A DNA stretch of 64,000 nt, from assembly GCF_900117395.1 (NCBI RefSeq), contig NZ_FPEG01000003.1, forward strand, positions 1,257,247-1,321,246, read 5' to 3'. The notes below the pieces were generated by a model, which did no database searches, was not told the origin of the DNA, and saw only the letters and a program-made list of their open reading frames with translations. The stretch comes from Agrococcus sp. Marseille-P2731. Its GTDB lineage: Bacteria > Actinomycetota > Actinomycetes > Actinomycetales > Microbacteriaceae. Position 1 is the stretch's first letter. Each line of letters starts with the position of its first letter. This document shows positions 48,202 through 56,901 of the stretch, piece by piece. Both the position numbers and the translations under genes were made by a program.

Positions 48202-48925
48202 TGAGGCTGCGATGCTGCAGATCGAGTTCGCGGGGGAGTGGATCACGCTCGACGCGGCCAAGCCCTTCGTCATCGGGCGCGAGGGCGACCTGACGGTCGA
48301 CGACAACCAGTACCTGCACCGCCACTTCCTCGAGCTGCGCAACCAGGACGGCCTGTGGTGGCTCTCGAACCTCGGCACGCGGCTGTCGGCGACGATCTCC
48401 TCCGGCGGCGGCGCGGTGCAATCGTGGCTCTCGCCCGGCGCGCGGCTGCCGATCGTGTTCTCGGAGTGCTCGATCGTGTTCACCGCCGGTCCGACGACCT
48501 ATGAGATCGGCGTGCACTGCGACGACGCGGCGTTCGCGATGTCGACCGAGCACCGGCGCCGCTCCTCTGGCGAGACGACCGTGATGCCCGTCGGGCTCAC
48601 CGAGCTGCAGAAGCTGCTGATCGTCGCGCTCGCCGAGCCGATGCTGCGGCGCGACGCCGTGGGCGTCAGCGAGCTGCCCTCGAGCGCCGCGGCCGCCGAG
48701 CGACTGGGGTGGACGATGAGCCGCTTCAACCGCAAGCTCGACAACGTCTGCGACAAGCTCGACCGGATGGGCGTGCAGGGCTTGCGCGGCGGCGTCGGCA
48801 AGCTCGCGAGCAACCGACGCGCGAGGCTCGTCGAGTACGCCGTCTCGTCGCAGCTGGTCACCCGCAGCGATCTGCCGCTGCTCGACGACCCCGCGCTGCG
48901 CGACGCCGACGACAGCCAGGACTAG
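48194..48925 (+). CDS. Small FHA-like domain protein
   Basis: A 243-residue protein. Residues 1-100 have an FHA-like beta fold (IGREGDLTVDDNQYLHRHFLEL), but the STNG loop is replaced by LGTRLS, so phosphopeptide binding may differ. The second half is helical and winged-helix-like (GLTELQKLLIVALAEPMLRR, then MSRFNRKLDNVCDKL), possibly DNA binding. GTG 48194 is 7 nt after GGAGGGG and overlaps the kinase stop; GTG 48188 and ATG 48212 are alternatives. The next gene, the secretion motor, follows after 10 bp. Confidence 0.75.
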   Translation: MGDEAAMLQIEFAGEWITLDAAKPFVIGREGDLTVDDNQYLHRHFLELRNQDGLWWLSNLGTRLSATISSGGGAVQSWLSPGARLPIVFSECSIVFTAGPTTYEIGVHCDDAAFAMSTEHRRRSSGETTVMPVGLTELQKLLIVALAEPMLRRDAVGVSELPSSAAAAERLGWTMSRFNRKLDNVCDKLDRMGVQGLRGGVGKLASNRRARLVEYAVSSQLVTRSDLPLLDDPALRDADDSQD

Positions 48926-48935
48926 GAGACGCCGC

Positions 48936-51900
48936 ATGAAGGTCAAGCTCACGCTGCACCGGCCGATGACGGATCCGACCGATGTCGTCATCACCGCCGA
49001 CTCGACGGCGACGGTCGAGGACGTCGCGAAGCAGATCGCGCTCGCCGACCCCGATCGCTCGATCCCCTTCGCCGAGGGCGACACGCTCTCGCTCGCCGTC
49101 GCGCCGCCCACCGAGCAGCAGCTCGTCGAGCTGCAGGCCGACGCCCTGATCGGCGAGGCGCCGATCGGCTCCGGCTTCCACTCGCAGGTCGTGAACCTCG
49201 GTGCCGGCGGACCCCGCAGGGGCGGGCCCGCGGGCTCGGCGCTCGAGGCCGTCGCCGTGCTGCGCGCCGTCGGGGGCCCCCTCGCCGGCCAGGAGTTCCA
49301 GCTCGGCCGCGGCCACGCCTCCATCGGCCGCGACGCCTCGAACGACATCGTGCTCGCCGATCAGCTCGTCTCCAAGCGCCACGCTCGCATCGAGGTGGGC
49401 GCGCACATCGAGGTCGTCGACCTCAACTCGGCGAACGGCGTGCTCGTCGACGGCGGGCTCGTGTCGCGCCTGCGCGTCGTGCCCGGCACGGTCTTCACGA
49501 TCGGCGACACCGAGCTGTCGGTGTCGCTCGCGGGCGCGTTCGACGCATCCGGCCCCGACCCGGTGCTCGAGCGCGGCGGCGCGCTGATGTTCAACCGGTC
49601 GCCGCGCGTCGAGCCGCGCTACCCCGGCACGGCCTTCGACGGCCCGCGCATACCGCGCGAGATGATCGACCGCCTCTTCCCCTGGACGATGCTGATCGCG
49701 CCGATCCTGCTCGCCGCCGCGATGTACGCGATGACCGGCCGCGCTCGCTCGCTGCTGATCGCCTTCATGACGCCGCTCATGCTGATGGGCAACTTCATCA
49801 ACCAGAAGATGCAGAACGGGCAGAAGCGCAAGTTCGAGGTGCAGCTGTTCGAGAAGAAGTACGAGGAGCTCGAGGAGAAGCTCTACCGCGAGAAGCCGAA
49901 CGAGGAGCGCATCCGCAACCTCGAGGTGCCGCCGGTGGCCGAGGTCTTCGAGCACGCGATGCGGCTCGGCCCGATGCTCTGGACCCGCAGGCCCGAGCAC
50001 TGGAACTTCCTCTCCGTGCGCCTGGGATCCTGCCGCGCAGAGTCGCGCAACTCGATCAAGCAGGAGGAGAACCAGGACGGCCTGCCCGAGTACCTCGACC
50101 GCGTCGACCGGCTGCGCGACCGCTTCAAGCACGTCGACGACGTGCCGATCGTCGAGTCGTTCGCCTCCGTCGGCTCGGTCGGCATCGCAGGCCCCAAGTC
50201 GCTGGCGGCGGATGCGCTGCGCGGCATGGCGGTGCAGCTGTACGGCCTGCACGCCCCCAACGAGGTCGTCACGGTCGCCCTGTGCGACGGGGAGTGGACC
50301 GACGAGCTCGAGTGGATGAAGTGGCTGCCGCACACCACGAGCGAGACGAGCCCCTTCAAGGAGATGCCGCTCGCCGACTCCGCCACCGCCGGCGCCGCGC
50401 TGCTCAGCGCGCTCGAGGAGCTCGTGCTGGGCCGCTCGAAGGCGACGGCTCCCGACCGCAAGACGCCGTACGACGAGGACTGGCACCCGATGCACTTCGG
50501 CTCCGACGTCGAGCGCGCCGCGAAGGACACGGTGCAGTCGATCCAGACCTCCGTGGTGCTCATCGTCACGAACGACGCGCCCGTCGACCGGCCGCGGCTG
50601 ACGCAGATCCTCGAGCGCGGCGCCGCCGTCGGCGTCTACGGCGTCTTCGTCGCGCCGACCGTCGAGTCGCTGCCGGCGGTCTGCCGCAGCTTCGTCGACG
50701 TCACGGCGGGCCTCGAGGCCGCCACCGTCGGCACCGTGCGCTCCGGCGACGACTACGAGCAGGTGCGCGTCGAGGGCGTCTCGAACGAGTACATGGAGAT
50801 GTTCGCGAAGCGCCTCGCCCCCGTGGTCGACGCGAGCATCGTCATCAACGACTCCTCCGACATCCCCGACAGCGTCATGTTCCTCTCGCTCGTGGGCCCG
50901 GAGCTCGCCGAGGACCCGAACGCGGTCATCGATCGCTGGCGCCAGAACAACACGATCCTCGATCGCTCGAGCGGCGAGAAGCCGCGGCTGAAGAAGTCGG
51001 GCACGCTGCGCGCCATCATGGGTCAGGGAGCGACCGACGCGATGACGCTCGACCTGCGCACGCAGGGCCCGCACGCGCTCGTCGGCGGCACGACGGGCGC
51101 CGGCAAGTCGGAGTTCCTGCAGGCGTGGGTGCTCGGCATGGCCTCGGCGCACAGCCCTGACCGCGTCACCTTCCTCTTCGTCGACTACAAGGGCGGGTCG
51201 GCGTTCGCCGACTGCGTCGAGCTGCCGCACTGCGTCGGCCTCGTGACGGACCTGAGCCCGCACCTCGTCCGCCGCGCCCTCACGAGCCTGCGCGCCGAGC
51301 TGCACCACCGCGAGCACCTCTTCAACCGCAAGAAGGCGAAGGATCTGCTCGAGCTCGAGAAGCGGCAGGACCCGGAGACCCCGCCGGCGCTGGTGCTGGT
51401 GATCGACGAGTTCGCGGCGCTCGCGGGCGAGGTGCCGGAGTTCGTCGACGGTGTCGTCGACATCGCGCAGCGCGGCCGTTCGCTCGGCATCCACCTGATC
51501 ATGGCGACGCAGCGCCCCGCCGGCGTCATCAAGGACAACCTGCGCGCGAACACCAACCTGCGCGTCGCGCTCCGCATGGCCGACGAGTCCGACTCGAAGG
51601 ATGTCGTCGACGACCCGATCGCCGCCTCGTTCCCGCCCTCCATCCCGGGTCGCGGCATCGCGAAGACGGGGCCCGGGCGGCTCGTGCCGTTCCAGTCGGC
51701 GTATGCGGGAGGCTGGACGACGGACGAGGTGAAGGTCGCCGACGTGAAGGTCGCGGAGCTGCGCTTCGGCTCGGTGCAGCGTTGGGAGCCGGAGACGGCC
51801 CCCGAGTCGGATTCGCACGACGAGGACCTCGGGCCGAACGACCAGAAGCGCATCGTCAAGACGCTCATCCAGGCGACGCAGCTGGCGAGCATCCCCGCGC

Positions 51901-53468
51901 CGCGGCGCCCGTGGCTCGACGACCTCGAGTCGACGGTCGACCTGCGCGAGCTGCCGCTCGAGGGCGACGGCAGGATCGTGCTCGGCAAGGCCGACGTGCC
52001 GGAGCGCCAGCGGCAGGACGCCCTCTACTTCCACCCCGATCGCGACGGCTCGATGCTCGTCTACGGCACCTCGGGCTCCGGCAAGTCGACGCTCCTGAAG
52101 ACGATCGGGACGGCCGCCGGCATGCGCCCGGAGCTCGGACAGGCGGAGGTCTACGGCCTCGACTTCGCCTCCGGCGCCCTGAAGTCGCTCGAGGTGCTCC
52201 CGCACGTCGGCTCGATCATCGCTGGCGACGACGCCGAGCGCGTGCAGCGGCTGCTGCGCTCGCTCGGGCGCGAGCTCGACCGGCGCGGCAAGGCGTTCTC
52301 CGAGGCGAACGCCGCGAACCTCACCGAGTACCGGGAGCTCGTCGACCCCAAGGCGACGCGCATCTTCCTGCTGCTCGACAACTTCCCGCAGTTCAAGGCC
52401 GACTGGGAGGTGACGAGCGCCCGCTCGCCCTTCTACCAGGTGTTCATGCGGGTGCTCGGCGAGGGCCGACCGCTCGGCATCCACGCGATCGCGACGGCCG
52501 ACCGCTCTGGCGCGGTGCCGACGGCGGTCTCCTCGAACGTCACGCGGCGCGTGATCCTGCGGCTCTCCGACGAGTCGGGCTACACGCTCGTCGGCGCCCC
52601 GAAGGACGTGCTCGACGACAGCTCCCCGCCAGGGCGCTCGGTGGTCGACGGCCTCGAGATGCAGGTGGCGGTACTCGGCGGCTCGCCGAACGTCGCCGAG
52701 CAGTCGAAGCTCATGGGGCAGCTCGCCGAGGCGCTGCGCGCGCAGGGCGCGCGGGATGTGGAGGAGATCGGCGCGCTGCCGACGCGCCTGCAGCTCGAGC
52801 AGCTGCCAGACCGCGTGGACGAGTTCCCCGCGCTCGGCGTCGCCGAGGACACCCTCGCCGCGCGCGACTTCGACCCGATCGGCACCTTCATCGTCGCCGG
52901 CCCTCCCGGCGCGGGCAAGACGAACGCGATGAAGGCGCTCATCGTCGCGATGGAGCGCTTCGATCCAGAGGTCAAGCTCTTCCACTTCGCCGGTCGCCGC
53001 TCGGTGCTCCACGACTTCCGCCCGTGGGTGCGCAGCGTGCTCAAGCCGGATGCGGCGAAGGAGCTGGCGACGGAGCTCACGGAGATCGTGGCGGACGAGA
53101 CCATCCCCGGCCGCATCATGATCGTGGTCGAGAACGTGCCGCAGTTCGCCGACTCCGACGCGGAGCGCGCGCTCAAGGCGCTGTTCCAGGCGATCAACCG
53201 CAGCGATCACCTGCTCGTGGGCGACGCCGACGTCACGCAGGTCACGGGTGGCTACGGCTTCATCGGCGACTTCAAGGCGGGCCGCAAGGGCATCATCCTC
53301 AAGCCCGACGCCTACGACGGCGACTCGGTGTTCAAGGTGCCGTTCCCGAAGGTCAAGCGCGCCGACTTCCCCGTCGGTCGCGGCATCTTCGTGCAGAACG
53401 GCCGTGCCGTCACGGTGCAGATGCCGCTCGTGCCCGACAGCGCGGCGCGCCCGCCGGCCGCCGAGTGA
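48936..53468 (+). CDS. FHA-FtsK/SpoIIIE ATPase, type VII secretion motor (EssC/EccC-like)
   Basis: A 1510-residue motor. An N-terminal ubiquitin-like region (1-75) is followed by an FHA domain at about 105-200 (GRDASNDIVL, SKRHARIEV, NSANGVLVDG). Two membrane helices lie near 248-290. Three RecA-like domains carry Walker A motifs GGTTGAGKSE (about 717), GTSGSGKST (about 1044) and GPPGAGKTN (about 1322); the first has a clear Walker B LVLVIDEFAAL. In this family ATPase 1 powers export and the last domain binds WXG100 signals. An N-terminal FHA is an EssC-type feature. The WXG100 gene is 115 bp downstream. Confidence 0.93.
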   Translation: MKVKLTLHRPMTDPTDVVITADSTATVEDVAKQIALADPDRSIPFAEGDTLSLAVAPPTEQQLVELQADALIGEAPIGSGFHSQVVNLGAGGPRRGGPAGSALEAVAVLRAVGGPLAGQEFQLGRGHASIGRDASNDIVLADQLVSKRHARIEVGAHIEVVDLNSANGVLVDGGLVSRLRVVPGTVFTIGDTELSVSLAGAFDASGPDPVLERGGALMFNRSPRVEPRYPGTAFDGPRIPREMIDRLFPWTMLIAPILLAAAMYAMTGRARSLLIAFMTPLMLMGNFINQKMQNGQKRKFEVQLFEKKYEELEEKLYREKPNEERIRNLEVPPVAEVFEHAMRLGPMLWTRRPEHWNFLSVRLGSCRAESRNSIKQEENQDGLPEYLDRVDRLRDRFKHVDDVPIVESFASVGSVGIAGPKSLAADALRGMAVQLYGLHAPNEVVTVALCDGEWTDELEWMKWLPHTTSETSPFKEMPLADSATAGAALLSALEELVLGRSKATAPDRKTPYDEDWHPMHFGSDVERAAKDTVQSIQTSVVLIVTNDAPVDRPRLTQILERGAAVGVYGVFVAPTVESLPAVCRSFVDVTAGLEAATVGTVRSGDDYEQVRVEGVSNEYMEMFAKRLAPVVDASIVINDSSDIPDSVMFLSLVGPELAEDPNAVIDRWRQNNTILDRSSGEKPRLKKSGTLRAIMGQGATDAMTLDLRTQGPHALVGGTTGAGKSEFLQAWVLGMASAHSPDRVTFLFVDYKGGSAFADCVELPHCVGLVTDLSPHLVRRALTSLRAELHHREHLFNRKKAKDLLELEKRQDPETPPALVLVIDEFAALAGEVPEFVDGVVDIAQRGRSLGIHLIMATQRPAGVIKDNLRANTNLRVALRMADESDSKDVVDDPIAASFPPSIPGRGIAKTGPGRLVPFQSAYAGGWTTDEVKVADVKVAELRFGSVQRWEPETAPESDSHDEDLGPNDQKRIVKTLIQATQLASIPAPRRPWLDDLESTVDLRELPLEGDGRIVLGKADVPERQRQDALYFHPDRDGSMLVYGTSGSGKSTLLKTIGTAAGMRPELGQAEVYGLDFASGALKSLEVLPHVGSIIAGDDAERVQRLLRSLGRELDRRGKAFSEANAANLTEYRELVDPKATRIFLLLDNFPQFKADWEVTSARSPFYQVFMRVLGEGRPLGIHAIATADRSGAVPTAVSSNVTRRVILRLSDESGYTLVGAPKDVLDDSSPPGRSVVDGLEMQVAVLGGSPNVAEQSKLMGQLAEALRAQGARDVEEIGALPTRLQLEQLPDRVDEFPALGVAEDTLAARDFDPIGTFIVAGPPGAGKTNAMKALIVAMERFDPEVKLFHFAGRRSVLHDFRPWVRSVLKPDAAKELATELTEIVADETIPGRIMIVVENVPQFADSDAERALKALFQAINRSDHLLVGDADVTQVTGGYGFIGDFKAGRKGIILKPDAYDGDSVFKVPFPKVKRADFPVGRGIFVQNGRAVTVQMPLVPDSAARPPAAE

Positions 53469-53483
53469 CGCGCGCTCCTGCGC

Positions 53484-53529
53484 ATGGGCACCTCTCCCCA
53501 TCGCGCGTCGAGCAGGTTCTGTCTACCGT
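53484..53529 (+). promoter_or_regulatory. Promoter with shared motif upstream of the WXG100 gene
   Basis: CATGGGCAC and CTCCCCATCG halves form a 21-bp motif (53483-53503) with inverted repeat ATGGG/CCCAT, followed 20 bp later by TACCGT (53524-53529). The same arrangement is found upstream of the gene at 54704. Confidence 0.55.
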
Positions 53530-53583
53530 GGACTCCAGGTGGTCCGGTCGGGCCGCGGGAATCGATTCGATGAAGGAGACGCA

Positions 53584-53871
53584 ATGAGCGACTTCGGAGC
53601 TTCATATTCTGAGATGGAGTCGGTGGCGGGCAAGCTCGACACTGGCAAGGAGGACATCTCGGGTGTCCTGAAGGACCTGAAGAGCCAGGTGGACACGCTG
53701 CTGGGCGAGGACTTCAAGACGCAGCACGCGTCGGGCAAGTTCGGTGAGGGCTATGAGGAGCTCACCACGGGTCTGGACCAGGCCATCGAGGGCATCTCGG
53801 ACATGGGCGAGGCGCTGCGCGGCATGATGCAGGCGATCCAGTCGCTCGACGAGCAGCTCGCCGGCAGCTGA
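53584..53871 (+). CDS. WXG100 family (ESX-type) secreted protein
   Basis: A 95-residue helical hairpin protein of the WXG100 size class. Helix 1 spans about 5-40 and helix 2 about 55-92. The loop has GKFGEGYEEL where the W-x-G motif would be, with Phe-Gly replacing Trp-x-Gly. There is no signal peptide, as expected for a substrate of the motor encoded just upstream. GAAGGAGACGCA precedes the ATG. A hairpin terminator follows, so it is expressed from its own promoter, probably in large amounts. Confidence 0.85.
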   Translation: MSDFGASYSEMESVAGKLDTGKEDISGVLKDLKSQVDTLLGEDFKTQHASGKFGEGYEELTTGLDQAIEGISDMGEALRGMMQAIQSLDEQLAGS

Positions 53872-53884
53872 CCCGACCGGCACA

Positions 53885-53917
53885 GCAGGGGCTCGACCAT
53901 GGCGGTCGGGCCCCTGC
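53885..53917 (+). terminator. Terminator after the WXG100 gene
   Basis: GCAGGGGCTCGACC pairs with GGTCGGGCCCCTGC with one G-U type mismatch, followed by TTCGTC. Confidence 0.8.
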
Positions 53918-53969
53918 TTCGTCGCGCGGCGGGGCCGCCGTCCTCAGCCGACAGCCCGGCCGCTCTGCC

Positions 53970-53975
53970 TAGGAT
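53970..53975 (+). promoter_or_regulatory. -10 box (TAGGAT), leaderless start at 53982
   Basis: Hexamer followed by 6 nt and the GTG start. Confidence 0.5.
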
Positions 53976-53981
53976 CGTCGC

Positions 53982-54602
53982 GTGACCGGAACCGAATCCG
54001 CCATCCCGCTCCGCGAGGAGCTCGGCGCGCCAGCAGACCCGGAGTTCGAGCTCGAGCTGCCGGAGGGCTGGGTGCGGCACGACGCCACCGCCGAGACCGA
54101 GCAGCGGATGCTGCAGGCGGCGAGGCGTCGGCTTATGGAGGCGCACCGCCCCGACCTCTACGCGCAGCTGCGAGCGCAGGTCGAGGAGTCCTTCGCGGCG
54201 ATGCGCCGGATGGAGGCGATCGCCCACTTCGGCCCCGAGCCCGGCGCGCCCGACTGGGCGTTCCTGCCGGCGTCGCTCATCGCGACGGTGCGCACCCCCC
54301 AGCCGGGCGTCACGCTCCAGCAGGAGATGGCGCAGCGCATCCGCGAGGGCGCGACGGCCCTCCACGGCGACCGGCGCTTCATCCGCGACGAGCGGGAGCT
54401 CGACATCACGGTCGGCACCGACGCCGCGAAGCAGCGCACGGTGGTCTACGTGACGCCGATGCCTGGCTCCCGGCAGGCGCGGGCGCTGCAGCTCACGCTC
54501 GTCATCACGCGCGGGGCGGAGTTCCCCGGGGACGACCCCGCCCTCGTGACGATGCTCCGGCTCTTCGACGCCTGCGTCGCGACGCTGCGCTGGTCGCGCT
54601 GA
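53982..54602 (+). CDS. Uncharacterised type VII locus protein (LpqN-like pattern)
   Basis: A 206-residue soluble protein. FELELPEGWVRHDA near residues 18-32 resembles the opening of LpqN/T-type proteins linked to ESX systems in mycobacteria. A helical middle (RRMEAIAHFGPEPGAPDWAF) and beta strands (TVVYVTPMPGSRQARALQLT) follow. No signal peptide or lipobox is seen, so it would be cytoplasmic. It stands between two WXG100-type genes with its own leaderless promoter. It may be a chaperone or accessory factor; this is inferred from position. Confidence 0.6.
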   Translation: MTGTESAIPLREELGAPADPEFELELPEGWVRHDATAETEQRMLQAARRRLMEAHRPDLYAQLRAQVEESFAAMRRMEAIAHFGPEPGAPDWAFLPASLIATVRTPQPGVTLQQEMAQRIREGATALHGDRRFIRDERELDITVGTDAAKQRTVVYVTPMPGSRQARALQLTLVITRGAEFPGDDPALVTMLRLFDACVATLRWSR

Positions 54603-54615
54603 CGGCATCGGGTGC

Positions 54616-54661
54616 ATGGGCACTCCTCCCCATCGTGCTCACGGCCGCGCATCCGTAGGTT
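54616..54661 (+). promoter_or_regulatory. Promoter with shared motif upstream of the second WXG100-like gene
   Basis: The 21-bp motif (54615-54635) again has CATGGGCAC and CTCCCCATCG halves and the ATGGG/CCCAT inverted repeat; 19 of 21 bases match the copy at 53483. TAGGTT (54656-54661) follows after 20 bp. Confidence 0.55.
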
Positions 54662-54703
54662 GGGGCACACAGCACCACCGGAGTGGCACGACGAGGAGCA
54701 GCG

Positions 54704-54997
54704 ATGGATGTCCTGATCAAGTTCGAGGATCTCGGCACGTTGAACGAGTACCTGCAGACGATCGTGGCGGAGTTCGACGCGGCGGAGGATCGGGCGGACC
54801 ACCTCGAGGACGCCATCGGCTACCCCTACGGGCGCAACGACCTGCGCGAGGCGGTCGAGGACTTCGAGGATCGCTGGGACGACAAGCGCGATGAGCTGCG
54901 AGACGGCATCAAGAAGGTCCAGGAGCACGTGCAGGGGGTGCTCGACGGGTTCACGGACTGGGACGTCGAGACCGCGGCGAGCATGACCGAGGGTTGA
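54704..54997 (+). CDS. WXG100-like acidic helical protein
   Basis: A 97-residue, strongly acidic, helical-hairpin protein (FEDLGTLNEYLQTIVAEF, then FEDRWDDKRDELRDGIKKV). The size and two-helix layout match WXG100/ESX partners, but the W-x-G loop is degenerate (IGYPYGRND). GAGGAGCA precedes the ATG. The gene is followed after 10 bp by a larger protein with a T7SS-like N-terminal helical domain, so it probably acts as that protein's secretion partner or chaperone. Confidence 0.7.
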   Translation: MDVLIKFEDLGTLNEYLQTIVAEFDAAEDRADHLEDAIGYPYGRNDLREAVEDFEDRWDDKRDELRDGIKKVQEHVQGVLDGFTDWDVETAASMTEG

Positions 54998-55007
54998 GGA
55001 GCAGACG

Positions 55008-56243
55008 ATGACGTGGATGGACCCCTCGCCCAAGGGCCGGCCGATCATCACGGTCGAAGGAGACCCGGCGGCCATCAAGCTGCGCGGGACCGAGATCGAA
55101 GAGCTCGGCACGATGATGACCAACAGCGCGACCATCCTGAAGGGGCTGGCGGACGGCACCGACGGCCTCGAGGGCAAGGCGGCCGACAAGCTCCGAGAGG
55201 GCGTCGGCGACGTGCACGGGACGCTGAAGGAGGCGGGTGAGCTCTACACGCCGACCGGTCCCGTCGTGCACGCCTACGGCGTCGCGCTCGAAGCCGACCA
55301 GCCGGCGATCAACGGTCACGTCGCGAACTGCGAGACGCTCTGGCAGACCTACCTGTCGCTGCCGGGATCGGTGGAGGCGCGCGGCACGGGCGGCTGGGGC
55401 GAGCCGGAGGCCGACAGCCCGGAGGCGGAGGCGCAGGCGGCCGAGGACGAGGCCAAGCAGCAGGCCTACGACGCATGGCTGACGGAGGCGACGCGCTTCG
55501 ACACCGACTACGACTCGTGGGAGACCGCCTTCGAGACCGCCGCGAACGACGTCGGCGACGCGCTGGCCGGCAAGATCGAGGACTCCTTCTGGGATGACCT
55601 GGACGGCTTCGTGGCGGGTGCCCTGAAGGTGCTCGCCGTCGTCGGCCTGGTGCTGGCGGTCGTCGGGCTCGTCATCGGCGGGCCGATCCTCGCGGCGCTC
55701 GCGGCGATCGTCGCGGTCGCGACGCTCGCGCTGACGATCTACCAGTACTGCAGAGGCGATGCCTCGAAGCTCGACCTCGCCCTCGCGATCGTCGGCGTGA
55801 TCCCGTTCGGATCGCTCGGCAAGCTCGCACAGGGCAAGCAGGGCGCGATCAGCTTCCTGGGCGACATCGCCGGTGGGGCCTTCAAGCCCTCGACGTATTC
55901 GGCGGCAGTCGGCCAGCTCGACAACCTGGCCATGGCGTCGCGCTTCGCGGGCGGTGGATTCCAGGGGTTCAAGGCGAGCGCCAGCACGTTCTGGCAGCTG
56001 AACGGCACCGATCTGGGCGGGTTCATGACGAAGCTCATGACCGGCAAGGGGCTCGACGACTTCTCGATGCTGAGCACCGTCATGGAGGAGGGCATCGACT
56101 GGACCACGAAGCTGGCCGTCGGCGTCGACTTCGGCCACTCCTACATCGGCAACGCGATCAAGCTCACGACGTACGGCACGCAGCTCGCCGGCACCGACGG
56201 CCTGACCGATCGCTTCCCCGCGCTCAAGTGGATGGGCTTCTGA
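55008..56243 (+). CDS. Candidate type VII secretion substrate/effector
   Basis: A 411-residue protein. Residues 25-115 form a helical bundle like the WXG100-derived N-terminal domain of ESX-secreted toxins (LRGTEIEELGTMMTNSATIL). An Ala/Glu-rich helical linker with several WETAF/AWL motifs spans 140-200. Two hydrophobic helices (203-246) and a hydrophobic LALAIVGVIPFGSLGKL segment follow; this region precedes toxin domains in polymorphic toxins. The last 130 residues match no toxin domain that I recognise. It is 10 bp after the WXG100-like partner. No immunity gene is certain; the next two genes are candidates. Confidence 0.65.
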   Translation: MTWMDPSPKGRPIITVEGDPAAIKLRGTEIEELGTMMTNSATILKGLADGTDGLEGKAADKLREGVGDVHGTLKEAGELYTPTGPVVHAYGVALEADQPAINGHVANCETLWQTYLSLPGSVEARGTGGWGEPEADSPEAEAQAAEDEAKQQAYDAWLTEATRFDTDYDSWETAFETAANDVGDALAGKIEDSFWDDLDGFVAGALKVLAVVGLVLAVVGLVIGGPILAALAAIVAVATLALTIYQYCRGDASKLDLALAIVGVIPFGSLGKLAQGKQGAISFLGDIAGGAFKPSTYSAAVGQLDNLAMASRFAGGGFQGFKASASTFWQLNGTDLGGFMTKLMTGKGLDDFSMLSTVMEEGIDWTTKLAVGVDFGHSYIGNAIKLTTYGTQLAGTDGLTDRFPALKWMGF

Positions 56244-56265
56244 GGCCTCGCTCAACCGGCACGGA

Positions 56266-56271
56266 TAGGTT
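56266..56271 (+). promoter_or_regulatory. -10 box (TAGGTT), leaderless start at 56278
   Basis: Hexamer followed by 6 nt and the ATG. Confidence 0.5.
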
Positions 56272-56277
56272 CGACGC

Positions 56278-56901
56278 ATGCAGGAGTCGACCGGCTGGAG
56301 CGTGACCGCCACGACGCAGGAGCCGGGCTGGCTCGAGATCCCGGTGCGCTCGGCGGTCGATGCGCAGGCCTGGATCGCGGCGCGCAGCGAGGAGCTGCGG
56401 CAGGACTGGGGCGACCGGTGGCAGCCAGAGCACGACGTGCTGGTGCCCGCCGCGCTCGAGCATGCTCTCGAGCGGCGCCGCCCCGACGATGCGCTCTGCT
56501 TCCAGTACTGGCCCGTCAAGGAGCTGCGGGCAGCGATCGTGCACGTCGCGTTCGGCGCGCTCGACGAGCCGATCGACTGGGCGGAGGTCGGCGGTGCGCT
56601 GTCACCCATCGAGCTGCCCGCCATCGGTCCCGGTGTGCAGCGGGTGTTCCGCGAGCAGGAGCGCGCGCCTTCCGGAGCCGTGGTCGAGCTGGTGGGCATC
56701 GATGTCGTCTGCGCCGACGACGCGGCGGTGCTGCACCTGCGGCTCGAGCCCACGCTGCCCGGCTTCGCCGCCGACGTGGCCTCCAGCTTCCACAGCCTCG
56801 CCGGCGGGGTGGCCGTCGCCGGGCCGGCGGGGCCCTTCCGCTCGCGCGAGCCCGAGGGCCCGGCGGGCGCCGAGACGATGTGGAGCGGGGTGCCGGCGTG
56901 A
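56278..56901 (+). CDS. Hypothetical protein of the type VII locus
   Basis: A 207-residue soluble, acidic protein that I do not recognise. It has alternating strands and helices (HDVLVPAALEHALERR, AAIVHVAFGALDEPIDW) and ends in a flexible Gly/Pro-rich tail. It has its own leaderless promoter and is coupled by a 4-bp overlap to the following membrane protein. Order after the candidate effector would fit an immunity or accessory function. That is unproven. Confidence 0.6.
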   Translation: MQESTGWSVTATTQEPGWLEIPVRSAVDAQAWIAARSEELRQDWGDRWQPEHDVLVPAALEHALERRRPDDALCFQYWPVKELRAAIVHVAFGALDEPIDWAEVGGALSPIELPAIGPGVQRVFREQERAPSGAVVELVGIDVVCADDAAVLHLRLEPTLPGFAADVASSFHSLAGGVAVAGPAGPFRSREPEGPAGAETMWSGVPA

